Source: Pseudomonas lundensis (GTDB lineage: Bacteria; Pseudomonadota; Gammaproteobacteria; Pseudomonadales; Pseudomonadaceae). From it: a stretch of 64,000 nt of DNA. The stretch lies in NCBI RefSeq assembly GCF_001042985.1, contig NZ_JYKY01000021.1:1-64000 (forward strand), given 5' to 3'. The stretch's first letter is position 1. Each line of letters opens with the position of its first letter. Below are positions 52,938-62,999 of this stretch, one piece after another. Below the pieces are notes generated by a model that was given only the letters and a program-made list of their open reading frames with translations, had not been told where the DNA came from and made no database searches. The translations under genes were made by a program, and so were the position numbers.

Positions 52938-52984
52938 TACGAGGATTTGTCCTCGGCCTATTGGATCTGTTTGCGTGCAGACAG
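52938..52984 (+). promoter_or_regulatory. Structured rpsO leader
   Basis: Two small hairpins, CGAGGA-TTTG-TCCTCG and TCTG...CAGA, lie just before the rpsO ribosome site. S15 controls its own mRNA through a leader fold in E. coli; a similar role here is inferred. Confidence 0.4.
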
Positions 52985-53007
52985 ACCCCTGAAGAAAGGA
53001 AAGCCAC

Positions 53008-53277
53008 ATGGCACTTACAGTTGAACACAAAGCAGAAATCGTAGCTGACTACCAGCGTGCTCCAGGTGATACAGGTTCTCCAGAAGTGCAAGTTGCACTG
53101 CTGACCTTCAACATCAACACGCTGCAGGGTCACTTCAAGGCCAACGGTAAAGATCACCACTCCCGTCGTGGTCTGATCCGCATGGTAAACCAGCGTCGCA
53201 AGCTGCTGGACTACCTGAAAGGCAAAGACATCAGCCGTTACGCTACGCTGATCGCTCGCCTGGGTCTGCGTCGCTAA
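53008..53277 (+). CDS. rpsO: 30S ribosomal protein S15
   Basis: 89-aa primary 16S rRNA-binding protein. Standard length, with [14 protein letters not shown], the [32 protein letters not shown] core and AAAGGAAAG upstream of the ATG. Confidence 0.98.
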   Translation: MALTVEHKAEIVADYQRAPGDTGSPEVQVALLTFNINTLQGHFKANGKDHHSRRGLIRMVNQRRKLLDYLKGKDISRYATLIARLGLRR

Positions 53278-53290
53278 TAGCGATGTTGCT

Positions 53291-53354
53291 GGAGGCTGGT
53301 TGTCTGTCGTCCACCTGCGAGTTTCTCGCGGGTGGGCGGCGGGCTTCCAGCCTC
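53291..53354 (+). promoter_or_regulatory. Long RNA stem between rpsO and pnp
   Basis: GGAGGCTGG/CCAGCCTC encloses CCACCTGCGAG-TTT-CTCGCGGGTGG, an 11-bp stem with one G-T pair. In E. coli RNase III cuts a stem in this spacer and PNPase then represses its own synthesis. The position and double-stranded length fit that role. Confidence 0.65.
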
Positions 53355-53502
53355 AAGTTTTATCTGGACTCACCGGATGTTTACGAAAACTCACCCCGTC
53401 GGCCGTTTTCGTAAGCATCTTGATCGGGCTGACACCCGGCATTGCACCCGTATTTCGCAAGAAACCTGTTCCCCAAGAGCCACAAAGAGAAGGTAGGACA
53501 CC

Positions 53503-55608
53503 GTGAACCCGGTTATCAAAAAATTTCAGTTCGGTCAGTCGACCGTTACCCTAGAGACTGGCCGTATCGCCCGTCAGGCCTCCGGCGCAGTATTGGTCAC
53601 CGTTGACGACGACGTCAGCGTGTTGGTGACTGTCGTCGGCGCCAAACAAGCTGATCCAGGCAAGGGCTTCTTCCCTCTGTCGGTTCACTACCAAGAAAAA
53701 ACCTACGCCGCCGGTAAAATCCCAGGTGGTTTCTTCAAGCGTGAAGGTCGCCCTTCCGAGAAAGAAACCCTGACCTCGCGCCTGATCGACCGTCCGATCC
53801 GTCCGCTGTTCCCGGAAGGCTTCATGAACGAAGTGCAGGTTGTCTGCACCGTTCTGTCCACCAGCAAGAAAACCGATCCTGATGTGGCGGCAATGATCGG
53901 TACTTCGGCTGCCCTGGCAATCTCCGGCATTCCTTTTGATGGTCCGATCGGTGCTGCCCGTGTTGCATTCCACGAAAGCACCGGTTACCTGCTGAACCCG
54001 ACTTACGAACAACTCGCTGCGTCCAGCCTGGACATGGTGGTTGCCGGTACGTCGGAAGCCGTATTGATGGTTGAGTCGGAAGCCAAAGAGCTGACCGAAG
54101 ACCAGATGCTGGGTGCCGTACTGTTCGCCCACGACGAATTCCAGGTTGTTATCCAGGCTGTTAAAGAGCTGGCTGCCGAAGCTGCCAAACCGACGTGGGA
54201 CTGGGCTGCTGCTCCAGAAGCCACTGAACTGCTGGGCGCAATCCGTGCCGAGTTCGGCGAAGCGATCTCCCAGGCTTACACCATCACCGTCAAGCACGAG
54301 CGCTATGCACGTCTGGGCGAGTTGCGTGACCAGGTGGTTGCCAAGCTGTCAGGCGAAGAAGGCCAGCCTTCTGCGTCTGAAGTCAAAGCTGCTTTCGGTG
54401 AAATCGAATACCGCACCGTTCGCGAAAACATCGTAAACGGCAAACCGCGTATCGATGGTCGTGACACCAAGACAGTTCGCCCTTTGAACATCGAAGTGGG
54501 CGTCCTGCCGAAAACTCACGGTTCTGCACTGTTCACCCGTGGCGAGACCCAGGCGCTGGTTGTCGCGACATTGGGTACTGCCCGTGACGCACAGCTGCTG
54601 GACACGCTGGAAGGTGAAAAGAAAGACCCGTTCATGCTGCACTACAACTTCCCTCCGTTCTCGGTAGGCGAGTGTGGTCGCATGGGTGGTGCCGGCCGTC
54701 GCGAAATCGGTCACGGCCGCCTGGCGCGTCGTTCCGTTCAGGCCATGCTGCCTGCTGCTGACGTGTTCCCGTACACCATTCGTGTCGTATCGGAAATCAC
54801 CGAATCCAACGGCTCCAGCTCCATGGCATCGGTGTGCGGTGCTTCCCTGGCACTGATGGACGCCGGTGTACCGATGAAGGCACCGGTTGCCGGTATCGCC
54901 ATGGGTCTGGTTAAAGAAGGCGAGAAGTTCGCTGTACTGACCGACATCCTGGGTGACGAAGACCACCTGGGCGACATGGACTTCAAAGTAGCCGGTACCT
55001 CCAAAGGTGTGACCGCGCTGCAGATGGACATCAAGATCAAAGGCATCACCGAAGAAATCATGGAGATCGCCCTGGGCCAAGCCCTGGACGCTCGCCTGAA
55101 CATCTTGGGTCAGATGAACCAGATCATTGGTCAGTCGCGTAACGAACTGTCTGCCAATGCGCCGACCATGATCGCGATGAAAATCGACACCGACAAAATC
55201 CGTGATGTTATCGGTAAAGGTGGCGCAACCATCCGCGCAATCTGTGAAGAAACCAAAGCGTCGATCGACATCGAAGACGACGGTTCGATCAAGATCTTCG
55301 GCGAGACCAAGGAAGCGGCAGAAGCGGCGCGTCAGCGCGTTCTGGGCATCACCGCTGAAGCTGAGATCGGCAAGATCTACATCGGCAAGGTTGAGCGCAT
55401 CGTCGACTTCGGCGCATTCGTGAACATCCTGCCGGGCAAAGACGGCCTGGTTCACATCTCCATGCTGAGCGATGCTCGCGTAGAGAAAGTGACTGACATC
55501 TTGAAAGAAGGTCAGGAAGTGGAAGTGCTGGTACTGGACGTGGACAACCGCGGCCGTATCAAGCTGTCCATCAAGGACGTTGCTGCCGCCAAGGCTTCGG
55601 AAGCTTAA
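53503..55608 (+). CDS. pnp: Polyribonucleotide nucleotidyltransferase (PNPase)
   Basis: 701 aa; phosphorolytic 3'-5' exoribonuclease of the RNA degradosome. Two RNase PH-like domains (first with [20 protein letters not shown], second with SFNPPFS-type [23 protein letters not shown]), then KH ([14 protein letters not shown]) and S1 ([22 protein letters not shown]) domains. GTG start at 53503 after GAAGG. Confidence 0.98.
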   Translation: MNPVIKKFQFGQSTVTLETGRIARQASGAVLVTVDDDVSVLVTVVGAKQADPGKGFFPLSVHYQEKTYAAGKIPGGFFKREGRPSEKETLTSRLIDRPIRPLFPEGFMNEVQVVCTVLSTSKKTDPDVAAMIGTSAALAISGIPFDGPIGAARVAFHESTGYLLNPTYEQLAASSLDMVVAGTSEAVLMVESEAKELTEDQMLGAVLFAHDEFQVVIQAVKELAAEAAKPTWDWAAAPEATELLGAIRAEFGEAISQAYTITVKHERYARLGELRDQVVAKLSGEEGQPSASEVKAAFGEIEYRTVRENIVNGKPRIDGRDTKTVRPLNIEVGVLPKTHGSALFTRGETQALVVATLGTARDAQLLDTLEGEKKDPFMLHYNFPPFSVGECGRMGGAGRREIGHGRLARRSVQAMLPAADVFPYTIRVVSEITESNGSSSMASVCGASLALMDAGVPMKAPVAGIAMGLVKEGEKFAVLTDILGDEDHLGDMDFKVAGTSKGVTALQMDIKIKGITEEIMEIALGQALDARLNILGQMNQIIGQSRNELSANAPTMIAMKIDTDKIRDVIGKGGATIRAICEETKASIDIEDDGSIKIFGETKEAAEAARQRVLGITAEAEIGKIYIGKVERIVDFGAFVNILPGKDGLVHISMLSDARVEKVTDILKEGQEVEVLVLDVDNRGRIKLSIKDVAAAKASEA

Positions 55609-55629
55609 TCGCGACCTGAGCGTGTGATG

Positions 55630-55657
55630 AAAAAGGATCCTTCGGGATCCTTTTTTT
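55630..55657 (+). terminator. Intrinsic terminator of pnp
   Basis: AAAAAGGATCC-TTCG-GGATCCTTTTTTT: UUCG tetraloop hairpin with a long T run. Confidence 0.93.
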
Positions 55658-55826
55658 ATGGGCGGTGATAACGACAGGGGATCTTTTTGCAGGTGGGCTA
55701 AAGGCCATGATCAAAAAGCCGCATCTTGCATGCAGTCACTGCGAGCGTTCATGCATTCTGCACGAAGCTGAAAAATAGACATGCTACTAAGTGCTTGATA
55801 TAAAAGGATTTTATTTTTTCAAAAAG

Positions 55827-55843
55827 TTGGCACAGCGCCTGCA
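55827..55843 (+). promoter_or_regulatory. Sigma-54-like promoter of the BON protein gene
   Basis: TTGGCACAGCGCCTGCA has the GG at -24 and GC at -12 separated by exactly 10 bases, as in the RpoN consensus TGGCAC-N5-TTGCA. It lies 65 bp upstream of the start codon. The preceding 30 bp are very AT-rich. Confidence 0.65.
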
Positions 55844-55907
55844 ATAGTACTGATAACCCTGCAGCCGCACGCCGGCGCAGATCTTAAAGAAGACAGGAGT
55901 TACTCGT

Positions 55908-56261
55908 ATGATGAAGTTCGCTATCGCTGCTGCAACTGCCACCGCTCTGACCCTGACCATGGCTAACGCAGCATTTGCTGCTCAATCCACTGCTCAGGCG
56001 CCTATGGTCGTCGCTGCTGGCGAAATGGATCAAGCCAAAGAAGCCACTTCTGATACCTGGATCACCACCAAAGTTAAATCAGACCTGCTGACTGAAAAAG
56101 GTATTCCAGGCACTGACATCAAAGTTGAGACCAACAAAGGTGTTGTTTCTTTGTCCTCCACCGTTGCAGTCACTGACGCGCAAAAAGAAATGGCAGTTAA
56201 CATCGCCAAGAAAATCAAAGGCGTAAAAGCTGTTTCGGCTGATGGCCTGAAAGCTCAGTAA
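55908..56261 (+). CDS. Periplasmic BON-domain protein (OsmY-like)
   Basis: 117 aa with a signal peptide (MMKFAIAAATATALTLTMANAAFA). A single BON domain follows (TWITTKVKSDLLTEKGIPGTDIKVETNKGVVSLSSTVAVTDAQKEMAVNIAKKIKGVKAV), a lipid-binding fold of envelope stress proteins such as OsmY. Binding to phospholipid is inferred from the domain. The gene stands alone, with its own promoter and terminator. Confidence 0.85.
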   Translation: MMKFAIAAATATALTLTMANAAFAAQSTAQAPMVVAAGEMDQAKEATSDTWITTKVKSDLLTEKGIPGTDIKVETNKGVVSLSSTVAVTDAQKEMAVNIAKKIKGVKAVSADGLKAQ

Positions 56262-56367
56262 GTTTACTTTTCTCGTAGAACCGGGGGAAAGCCGGAGCAG
56301 ATGATCTAACCGATCATCTGCAGCTTTCAAAATTGGTTCATGCGACGGCCACATGGATGTGGTCATT

Positions 56368-56397
56368 ACAGCCCTCGACGCTTGCGTCGGGGGCTGT
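56368..56397 (+). terminator. Terminator region after the BON gene
   Basis: ACAGCCCTCGACG-CTTG-CGTCGGGGGCTGT is a 13-bp stem (one G-T pair) followed by T-rich sequence. A second perfect stem, GCAGATGATC/GATCATCTGC, lies just upstream at 56297-56321. Confidence 0.8.
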
Positions 56398-56505
56398 TCT
56401 ATTTGGGGGAGATAAAAGCATCGATCGGGTTTGCTGACCCATCAAGTGCAACGGGCAAGCCACATACAGACCTGCCTCGCGCTGACTTTGATGTGTGAAC
56501 AGCGA

Positions 56506-59067
56506 TCATTCACTGTCCAGATGCAAGGGAGAGATCACGCGACCGTCGCTTTGTGCCTCACCCAGCGTGGCGTCCACAAAGTAGACGCGCTCATCGGCCA
56601 GTTGGCCTTTGTCCACCAGGAAATCCTTGATGCGGCTGGCGCGCTCCTGCCCCAACTGACGTAACAGCACCTCACTTTTGCTCCAGAAGTCGATCAACGC
56701 GTCGCTCATTTTTTGCGCGCGCTCATCACGACTCAATTTCGCCCACTCGGCCGGCGGCTGCTGCTTGAGTCGGGTGCGATAGATGCCTTCGAGTAACGGG
56801 CCTTTCTCGTCATCAGGGACTTTAAGCAGTGACGCTTGCGCCGGCACTTTCTCGCCGCGGCGTTGCAGGATTTTGTAGTAGTTGTACTGGAATTCACGCT
56901 CCAGGCGTTCCTTGGCAATGAACGGACCATCACTGCTTTGCGCGGCAGTGCCTTCAATTTCCAGGCGCAGCGCAGGGCGTTCCTTGAGCGCTGCAGCCAG
57001 GGTTGTCAGGGCTTTCTGGGCCTCAGGGCTCAGCTCACTGGAGCCAGGCGCGAAGGACACGGTACCGAGGTCCTCGGCACCCCCACCGCTGATCAGCCCG
57101 CCAATGAACTTGAAGGGCGCTTGTGCTGCCCGCAGCACGAGATTGCGCAAGGTTTGCCACACAATTGGCATCACGCTGAACTGCGGGTTATTGAGGTCCC
57201 CCGTTACCGGAAGCTCGATGGAAATCTTGCCGTCGGTGTCCTTGAGCAATGCGATGGCCAGTTTAATGGGCAAATCCACGGCATCAGGGCTGTCGACCTT
57301 TTCCCCCAGTTGCAATTGTTCAACCACCAGTTTGTTCTCGGCCTTGAGCTGACCTTTGGTGATCAAATAGTGCAAATCCAGGTTCAGGCGACCCTTGCGG
57401 ATCCGATACCCCGCGAATTTGCCGGAGTAGGGCGTCAGTGTGGTCAGTTCTACGCGTTTGAAGCTGGTGGCGATGTCCAGGCTCGCCATCGGATCGAAAG
57501 GATTGACGCTGCCTTTGATGGTGACAGGCGCGTAGCGGTCCACTTTACCGGCGATGTTGACGCTGGCCGGTTTGGCCTGTCGGCTATCAATGGTGCCAAT
57601 CTGGCCGTTTAGCTGTTGAATCGCTGTCGCAAAGTTGGGGGTCAGGCTGAAGTCGGCAAAGTTAGCCGAACCGTCATTGATTGCGATGCCACCCACGTGA
57701 ATGCCCAAAGGCTTGTCTTTGCCGGCCGCTGGTTTGGCGTCGGTTTTACTGGCGCTGCCAGCGGGTTGCGCAATCAACAGGTCATCAATGTTGGTGGTGC
57801 GATCATCGTTGATCATGAAGCGTACATACGGCTGTGCAACGTTGACCTTGACGATGGACAGGCTGTCACCGTGTTGATAATTCAGCTTCTCCAGCCCCAG
57901 ACGCTGCCACTTCAGGAAGTCGCGATCTTTCATGGTGTCGAGGGTGTGTAACTGAGCTATCTGTACGTTGCCCTGGACCGTGAAGGCCAGCGGGTCGATA
58001 CGTTTAAGGTCAACGACGAGATCGCTGTCCAGCATGCCGCTGCGCAGCTCCAGACGGATAAACGGGTCGATGTAAGCCTGCGCCACCCGCAAGTCGATGT
58101 CTTGGGTGGTGACATTTAATGTGGCGCTGACCGGGTTCAGGTTCACGTCGCCGCTGGCGGTGAGCTTGCCTTGTTTACCGATGCCGGTATCCAGCTTGAG
58201 GCTGAAGGGTGACTGGTTCAGGCTGTCGAAGTTCTTCACGTTCAGATTCAACGGGCCTACTTCAAGCGCAACGGGTGTTTTGGGCACTTTGTCAGCCAGA
58301 TGAACGCGGTAATCGCGCAGCTCCACGTCTTTGAGCAGCACTTGCCAAGGTTTGCTCGGTGCGACCGGTCCGGGTTTGGGGGCTTCAACTGTCACCGGGT
58401 CATTGGCTGTTGGCTTTGCCCGGCCAGCGGGCTGGCTGGCAAACAGTTTTTGCCAATCCAACTGTCCGTCTGCTTCGCGGGTAGCCCAGGTTTCAAGGTT
58501 CTTGCTGTTGATCTTGCCGACCACGACGTGTTGCTTGGCGAGATCGACCGTGGTGTCGCTGACATCAAGGCGCTCAAGGCGCGCCAGCGGACGGCCATCG
58601 GGCGCATTGAGCTTGAAGGGCGCGATGCTGGCCGAGGCATTGCTCAGGACCATCTCGGTTTCTTTAGCCAGGTTCAATGTGTAGTCGGTACTGAAATTGA
58701 GGACGCCGTCTTCCAGGACCAGCGGCAAGGCATCCCGAACATAAGGCCACCATACTTTCATTTTGCCATCAGTCACTTTAAGCGTGCCCTCGGACGCGAT
58801 TGGCACAATGCTCAAGGTGCCGGTCCAGTCGATCCGGCCGCCTTCAGGGCCTGCTGCGACCAGGGTCATGTCAGCGTTGTCGTCAGGAAGCGTGCTGAGG
58901 TTTTTCAGCTCCACATTCATCGAGTCATACAAAAACTCGATTGGCTCGCTAGGCCGTACGTCAGCAAAGTGCAGATAGCCGTCCGCCAGCTTGATGCGAT
59001 CGATGCGCAGCGGGAAAGGTTTGCTGTCAGGGGTGGCAGGTGTTGGTTCGTGGCGGGTAAGTTGAAT
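56506..59067 (-). pseudogene. DUF748 (AsmA-like) envelope protein gene, truncated at its 5' end
   Basis: The open frame runs from 59067 to 56506 (about 853 codons) with no proper start: a TGA stop lies at 59068-59070 and the first codons already read like the middle of a protein (KPFPLRIDRIKLADGYLHFADV). Full-length DUF748 proteins begin with a membrane anchor that is absent here. The remainder shows the repeated beta-strand pattern of the AsmA/TAM family and a C-terminal part with LRLEIEGTAAQ, KERLEREFQY and RASRIKDFLVDKGQL, resembling an OmpA-like end. The break coincides with the edge of the right defence region. Confidence 0.8.
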
Positions 59068-59070
59068 TCA

Positions 59071-59274
59071 TTACTTAGGCATTTGATCTAAATGACTAAT
59101 TTGGGTTTGTAAAATTTTCTGGAATACCAGTTGGAATACAGGCAGAGCTGAATTGAGCAACATGCCTCATTGCCGTCCTGTAGGCATGGCCGACAAGAAC
59201 ATCTGTTTATCCGAACTGGCCAAGCTAACGAGGCCATCTCTCGCGGGTTTGCCAAACCCAGCTCAGCCCGCTAC
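59071..59274. other. Junction between the truncated DUF748 gene and the McrBC operon
   Basis: AT-rich stretch holding the near-repeat GGAATACCAGTTGGAATACAGG (59129-59150) and a short plus-strand frame starting MPHCRPVGMADKN at 59162. That frame could be a small peptide or the remnant of a larger gene; I do not recognise it. No integrase or clear direct repeat is visible. Confidence 0.45.
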
Positions 59275-60603
59275 TTAAGTAACCCGCTCAAACAAGTCTT
59301 TGAACACCATTTTGAACGGCGCATCGCTAGGGACCAACAGCTGGCGTGACTTCAAGCAAAAAGGCAGTACCCATAGCCGCAGCCCACCTGTCTTGGGGAA
59401 CTCGAATACTGGTAGCGGTCGATCAAATGCCCCAGTCTTAGGGTAAATCAGCACCACATCTCCCGACCCATTCAGATAGCTTTGCCCATAGGCCTGCAAC
59501 TGATAGAAGTCACCCTGTGCGAGGCCGTATTTATTCGTCCCATTTGCCTTGAGACCATCGAGCAGTTTCCACTTTGTATCGAGAACCAGCACATCTTTCT
59601 TGGCATCCTTGATCAACAGGTCTGGTTTTAGACAAAACCAATTCTGTTCTTGATGGCGAACCAAGTGATGGCTGCGTGCTTGGGTTTTCAGGTGAAGCGG
59701 CCTCGCCAGTTGCTTCGCTATATGCTTGGAGACGAACGCTTCGAACACTGCCTCCATTGGGAACAGCAGCGACGGAGCGTGATTGCCTCCGCGGCCTGTC
59801 ATGGGTGATTGCTGTTCTAGAATCAACTTTGACCAAGCGAGTGCTTCTTCGTAGTAACCCATGCCCCGCTCAAGGCGTACCCGCTGGAAGTCCATATTAG
59901 GGTCTGCTGAAATCGGGACCTCTGCGAAGACAAATCTCAGTTCTCGAGCCAGTTGCTGATGTGTCTGAGATGCCGTCAGTTGCAGGATTCGTTGCAATGC
60001 GGTGTGTAATAAACGGTTTTCCGGACGATTAATCGAGAACTCGTCGTGCTCTGTAAAGAACCGGTCCGCCCTGCAAAGGTTTTGCCGCAGATGGGATGCC
60101 ATCATCAGTTTGCCGCGAAGGGCAAACAGGTTGCTTTGCTGAGTGGTATAGGTGCTGCGCAGGCCTTGTTTGACGATATGCCCGACGGTGCGTAGGAACT
60201 CGGCAATAAAAACTTCCAGTAAGGGCATTCGTGCCGCGGCGAGGTTGGCGGTGTCAGTTTGGAGGTGGCGAAACTCTTGAAGGCAGCAGAGCATTTCGAT
60301 CAACAGCTGACGAGCCTTCGAGGCGCCCGCACCTATTACTTTTCCGACTTTCGGCAGTACCTCGATTTGGTAACCGTCTGGTGCACGTATCACTCCAACA
60401 AAACTAGTGACCTGAACGGCTCGATGCCCGCGCCGTTGAGTCAGGCGCAGCCACGCTGGCTTACTGTTGTTGGAGGCCCGCAGGCACTGGCGTTCTAGCC
60501 ATGCGTAGACCGTATCCGGGACAATGTGCAGCCCCTCGGACAACGAGCCAGTCGAAGTCGCTGCCATCAACACGTCAAATTCGTAAATCGATATTCCGCT
60601 CAC
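59275..60603 (-). CDS. mcrC: McrC family endonuclease subunit
   Basis: 442-aa nuclease partner of McrB in modification-dependent restriction. N-terminal beta-rich part (VTSFVGVIRAPDGYQIEVLPKVGK), then a PD-(D/E)xK nuclease with D328 in LKPDLLIKD and D342-T-K344 in VLDTKWK. All core catalytic residues are present. It starts 12 bp after mcrB. Confidence 0.93.
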   Translation of the reverse strand: MSGISIYEFDVLMAATSTGSLSEGLHIVPDTVYAWLERQCLRASNNSKPAWLRLTQRRGHRAVQVTSFVGVIRAPDGYQIEVLPKVGKVIGAGASKARQLLIEMLCCLQEFRHLQTDTANLAAARMPLLEVFIAEFLRTVGHIVKQGLRSTYTTQQSNLFALRGKLMMASHLRQNLCRADRFFTEHDEFSINRPENRLLHTALQRILQLTASQTHQQLARELRFVFAEVPISADPNMDFQRVRLERGMGYYEEALAWSKLILEQQSPMTGRGGNHAPSLLFPMEAVFEAFVSKHIAKQLARPLHLKTQARSHHLVRHQEQNWFCLKPDLLIKDAKKDVLVLDTKWKLLDGLKANGTNKYGLAQGDFYQLQAYGQSYLNGSGDVVLIYPKTGAFDRPLPVFEFPKTGGLRLWVLPFCLKSRQLLVPSDAPFKMVFKDLFERVT

Positions 60604-60615
60604 GTGCCTCCGCCT

Positions 60616-62994
60616 TCAGGTCGACAGCGTCTTGTAGATGCCAATGTAGGCATCCGGATTAGAGAGCGCAGCCTTCTGCAGAGCGTAGTGGCGCTTAGTG
60701 GAATAGCTGTCCATGCCATGATCGCTGCCGAACAGGCGAGCCAGATCATCCTCCTGATCTTCACCCTCAACGATAAAGCGTGCGGCTTGGGATTTCTGAT
60801 TGTCTGCTAAGACAAGGCGGATCTTTTGCCAGTCTTCGAAAAAGTACTCTTCGAGCAGGGGCAGAATACGTGTGCTGAACACCTGTTGCAGGGCTACAAA
60901 TCGCTCGTCTCCATCAGGCACTAGCGCTAATGCTGTGAAGTACGCATGGCCGATGCAATGGTCGCGGTCGTAGAGCATCTCGATGCGCTGGTTTATTGCA
61001 TCAAGCATACGAGGCACATCCATTACTTGCTCCCCCAGACTGACTCGGAGGTTTGCAAGCGGCGCGCCTGGCTCGTCGCGAGCGTCCGGCATTAACGGCA
61101 CAAACTCGAATCGGCGACGTAACGCGGTGTCCAGCAACGAAAGGGATCGGTCTGCCGTGTTCATAGTGCCGACAATGTCGACATTGGCTGGTACCGAAAA
61201 ACTCTCTCCGGAATACGGTAACGTCACCGAGATGGCGTTTTTAGCACCTTCGCGTTTATCAGGTTCGATCAAAGTGATCAGCTCGCCAAAGATCTTGCTG
61301 ATGTTTCCCCGGTTGATCTCGTCGATCACCATCGCGAACTGCTGATCTGGCGCCATACGTGCTTTGCGGCACAAGTCCTTGAAGACACCAGCGCGGATCT
61401 CGTATTGGACTTCACCGGATTCCGCATCGCCTTCGAGAACCGGACGCAGACCTTCCACGAACTCCTCGTACCCGTAAGATTGATGGAAGGTGACGAAACT
61501 GTAACGCTTGATGTATTCGGCTGAGGGAGGACCGGCATTGTACTCGTCTACCAGCCGCTTCAGATTGGCAGCTGCGTCCGCCCAGTCTCCAGTTAGTATC
61601 CATGATGAGTCCGATAGCTTATCGAAGACAGCCGGTGCCATTCGCTTGCTCATCTTGATGGTTTCGGAGGACTCGATAGCATGGTATTGGAGAGCACCCC
61701 AAACGGTGTTTCGCACACTCTTGTTCGTGCTTTTGGCGGCGGCAATCGATTTCATGAATGGGTGATCAAGCAAGACATCGACACTTGCTTTCCCGCCCAA
61801 GTGGTACAGAGTTGCTGCGATTGCCTCCCACCAGGTAAGGCTCGCAATCCTTTCGCTCACAAACTGATTTTGCCATTCTTCCTTGGATACCGAGGTCGTG
61901 ACTTGCTCATACTCTCGCTTCATTAGCTTCGACAATTCGTATGTCTTGCCTGTGCCAGGTGGGCCGTAGTAGATACGATTGAGAGGAAGCCTTATCGCAT
62001 CAGAATCAGCAATGTCGTCTTCGCCAGTCTCATCGTTGTCTTCCACCGGATCGTCCCTCAGTTGATCCGGCCATAGTCCAGGTCGTTCGGCTTCAAGTAA
62101 TAGCCAGTCGTTGGGTAAATCATGCTTGTCGGCAAGGGATGCTTCAACCTTCGTGAGCAGTTCATTAGTTAGCGGCTCACGGTGGAGGATGGGGAGGGCG
62201 CCCACCTCACGCTTCCAGGAGAGCTTCCGCACTCGCGTGCCCCGCACAATGCCAAGTACGCCAATCGCCCGTTCGCTTCCGGGGTTCTTGCGGCCAAATC
62301 GCACCTGAATATCTTTGCTCGAGTGCCACCAGTCCAAGCCGGCCATATGTACAGCACGCGCCAATCGACAGAACTCCGCTTTGTCCTCTGGAGTCCATGA
62401 GGCGCGGAAGGTCTGAAACGCTGGCTTGCTGTCGAAGTGCTTGAGCAGGTCTTCGTCGTCCAGTGACTTACTCAGATTCATTTTGGCTACTAACTCTTCG
62501 TAATGCAGCTTGAAGTTGCGGATGGCTTCAGCGCTCCATTCGGTGAGCTGGTCCAGCGATTTTTCCAAACCATCGCCTGCGGGCATTGTTGTTACAAAGG
62601 GAGCGTTGTAATAGTCACCTCGCAGGGCTAAGTAGGTTTTGCGCGTTTTACTAGACTCGCCCAGCCCGACGGTATCGATCTTGACCACAAAGCCGTCGTC
62701 GGCATCGATCCCTACGGTAATGGCCAGTTCCTTAGGCGCTTCCGGTGAGGGGTAAATTTTCGCCCAGTTGTAGCCAGAGAAATGATTACCCTGGTTGGTA
62801 GGCCGCTTGCGAATTTCGACGCGCCCTACTGGAAACAGCGTGGTCTTGAGTTTGTTAGCCCATGCCTGTGTGACTGCATAGGCCTTTTTCAGATCATCGT
62901 AAGCTTGGTTTTGCTCGGGGTTGGACTCGTCACGCTTGTGTCCTGCCCACTTGTTCAACAACTCGAAGTGGTTGCTCGTGAAATAGTCCGTCAT
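60616..62994 (-). CDS. mcrB: McrB family AAA+ GTPase with N-terminal DNA-binding domain
   Basis: 792-aa motor of the McrBC system, which cuts DNA with modified cytosines after GTP-driven translocation. The N-terminal 300 residues form a DUF3578/MrcB-type DNA-recognition region (VGRVEIRKRPTNQGNHFSGYNWAKIYP). The AAA+ domain has Walker A GPPGTGKT at 344-351, the McrB signature DEINRGNISKIFGE at 558-571, and a sensor region NTADRSLSLLDTALRRRFEF. The specific target modification depends on the N-terminal domain and cannot be read here. It starts 5 bp after the metallopeptidase gene. Confidence 0.94.
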   Translation of the reverse strand: MTDYFTSNHFELLNKWAGHKRDESNPEQNQAYDDLKKAYAVTQAWANKLKTTLFPVGRVEIRKRPTNQGNHFSGYNWAKIYPSPEAPKELAITVGIDADDGFVVKIDTVGLGESSKTRKTYLALRGDYYNAPFVTTMPAGDGLEKSLDQLTEWSAEAIRNFKLHYEELVAKMNLSKSLDDEDLLKHFDSKPAFQTFRASWTPEDKAEFCRLARAVHMAGLDWWHSSKDIQVRFGRKNPGSERAIGVLGIVRGTRVRKLSWKREVGALPILHREPLTNELLTKVEASLADKHDLPNDWLLLEAERPGLWPDQLRDDPVEDNDETGEDDIADSDAIRLPLNRIYYGPPGTGKTYELSKLMKREYEQVTTSVSKEEWQNQFVSERIASLTWWEAIAATLYHLGGKASVDVLLDHPFMKSIAAAKSTNKSVRNTVWGALQYHAIESSETIKMSKRMAPAVFDKLSDSSWILTGDWADAAANLKRLVDEYNAGPPSAEYIKRYSFVTFHQSYGYEEFVEGLRPVLEGDAESGEVQYEIRAGVFKDLCRKARMAPDQQFAMVIDEINRGNISKIFGELITLIEPDKREGAKNAISVTLPYSGESFSVPANVDIVGTMNTADRSLSLLDTALRRRFEFVPLMPDARDEPGAPLANLRVSLGEQVMDVPRMLDAINQRIEMLYDRDHCIGHAYFTALALVPDGDERFVALQQVFSTRILPLLEEYFFEDWQKIRLVLADNQKSQAARFIVEGEDQEDDLARLFGSDHGMDSYSTKRHYALQKAALSNPDAYIGIYKTLST

Positions 62995-62999
62995 GGTAC

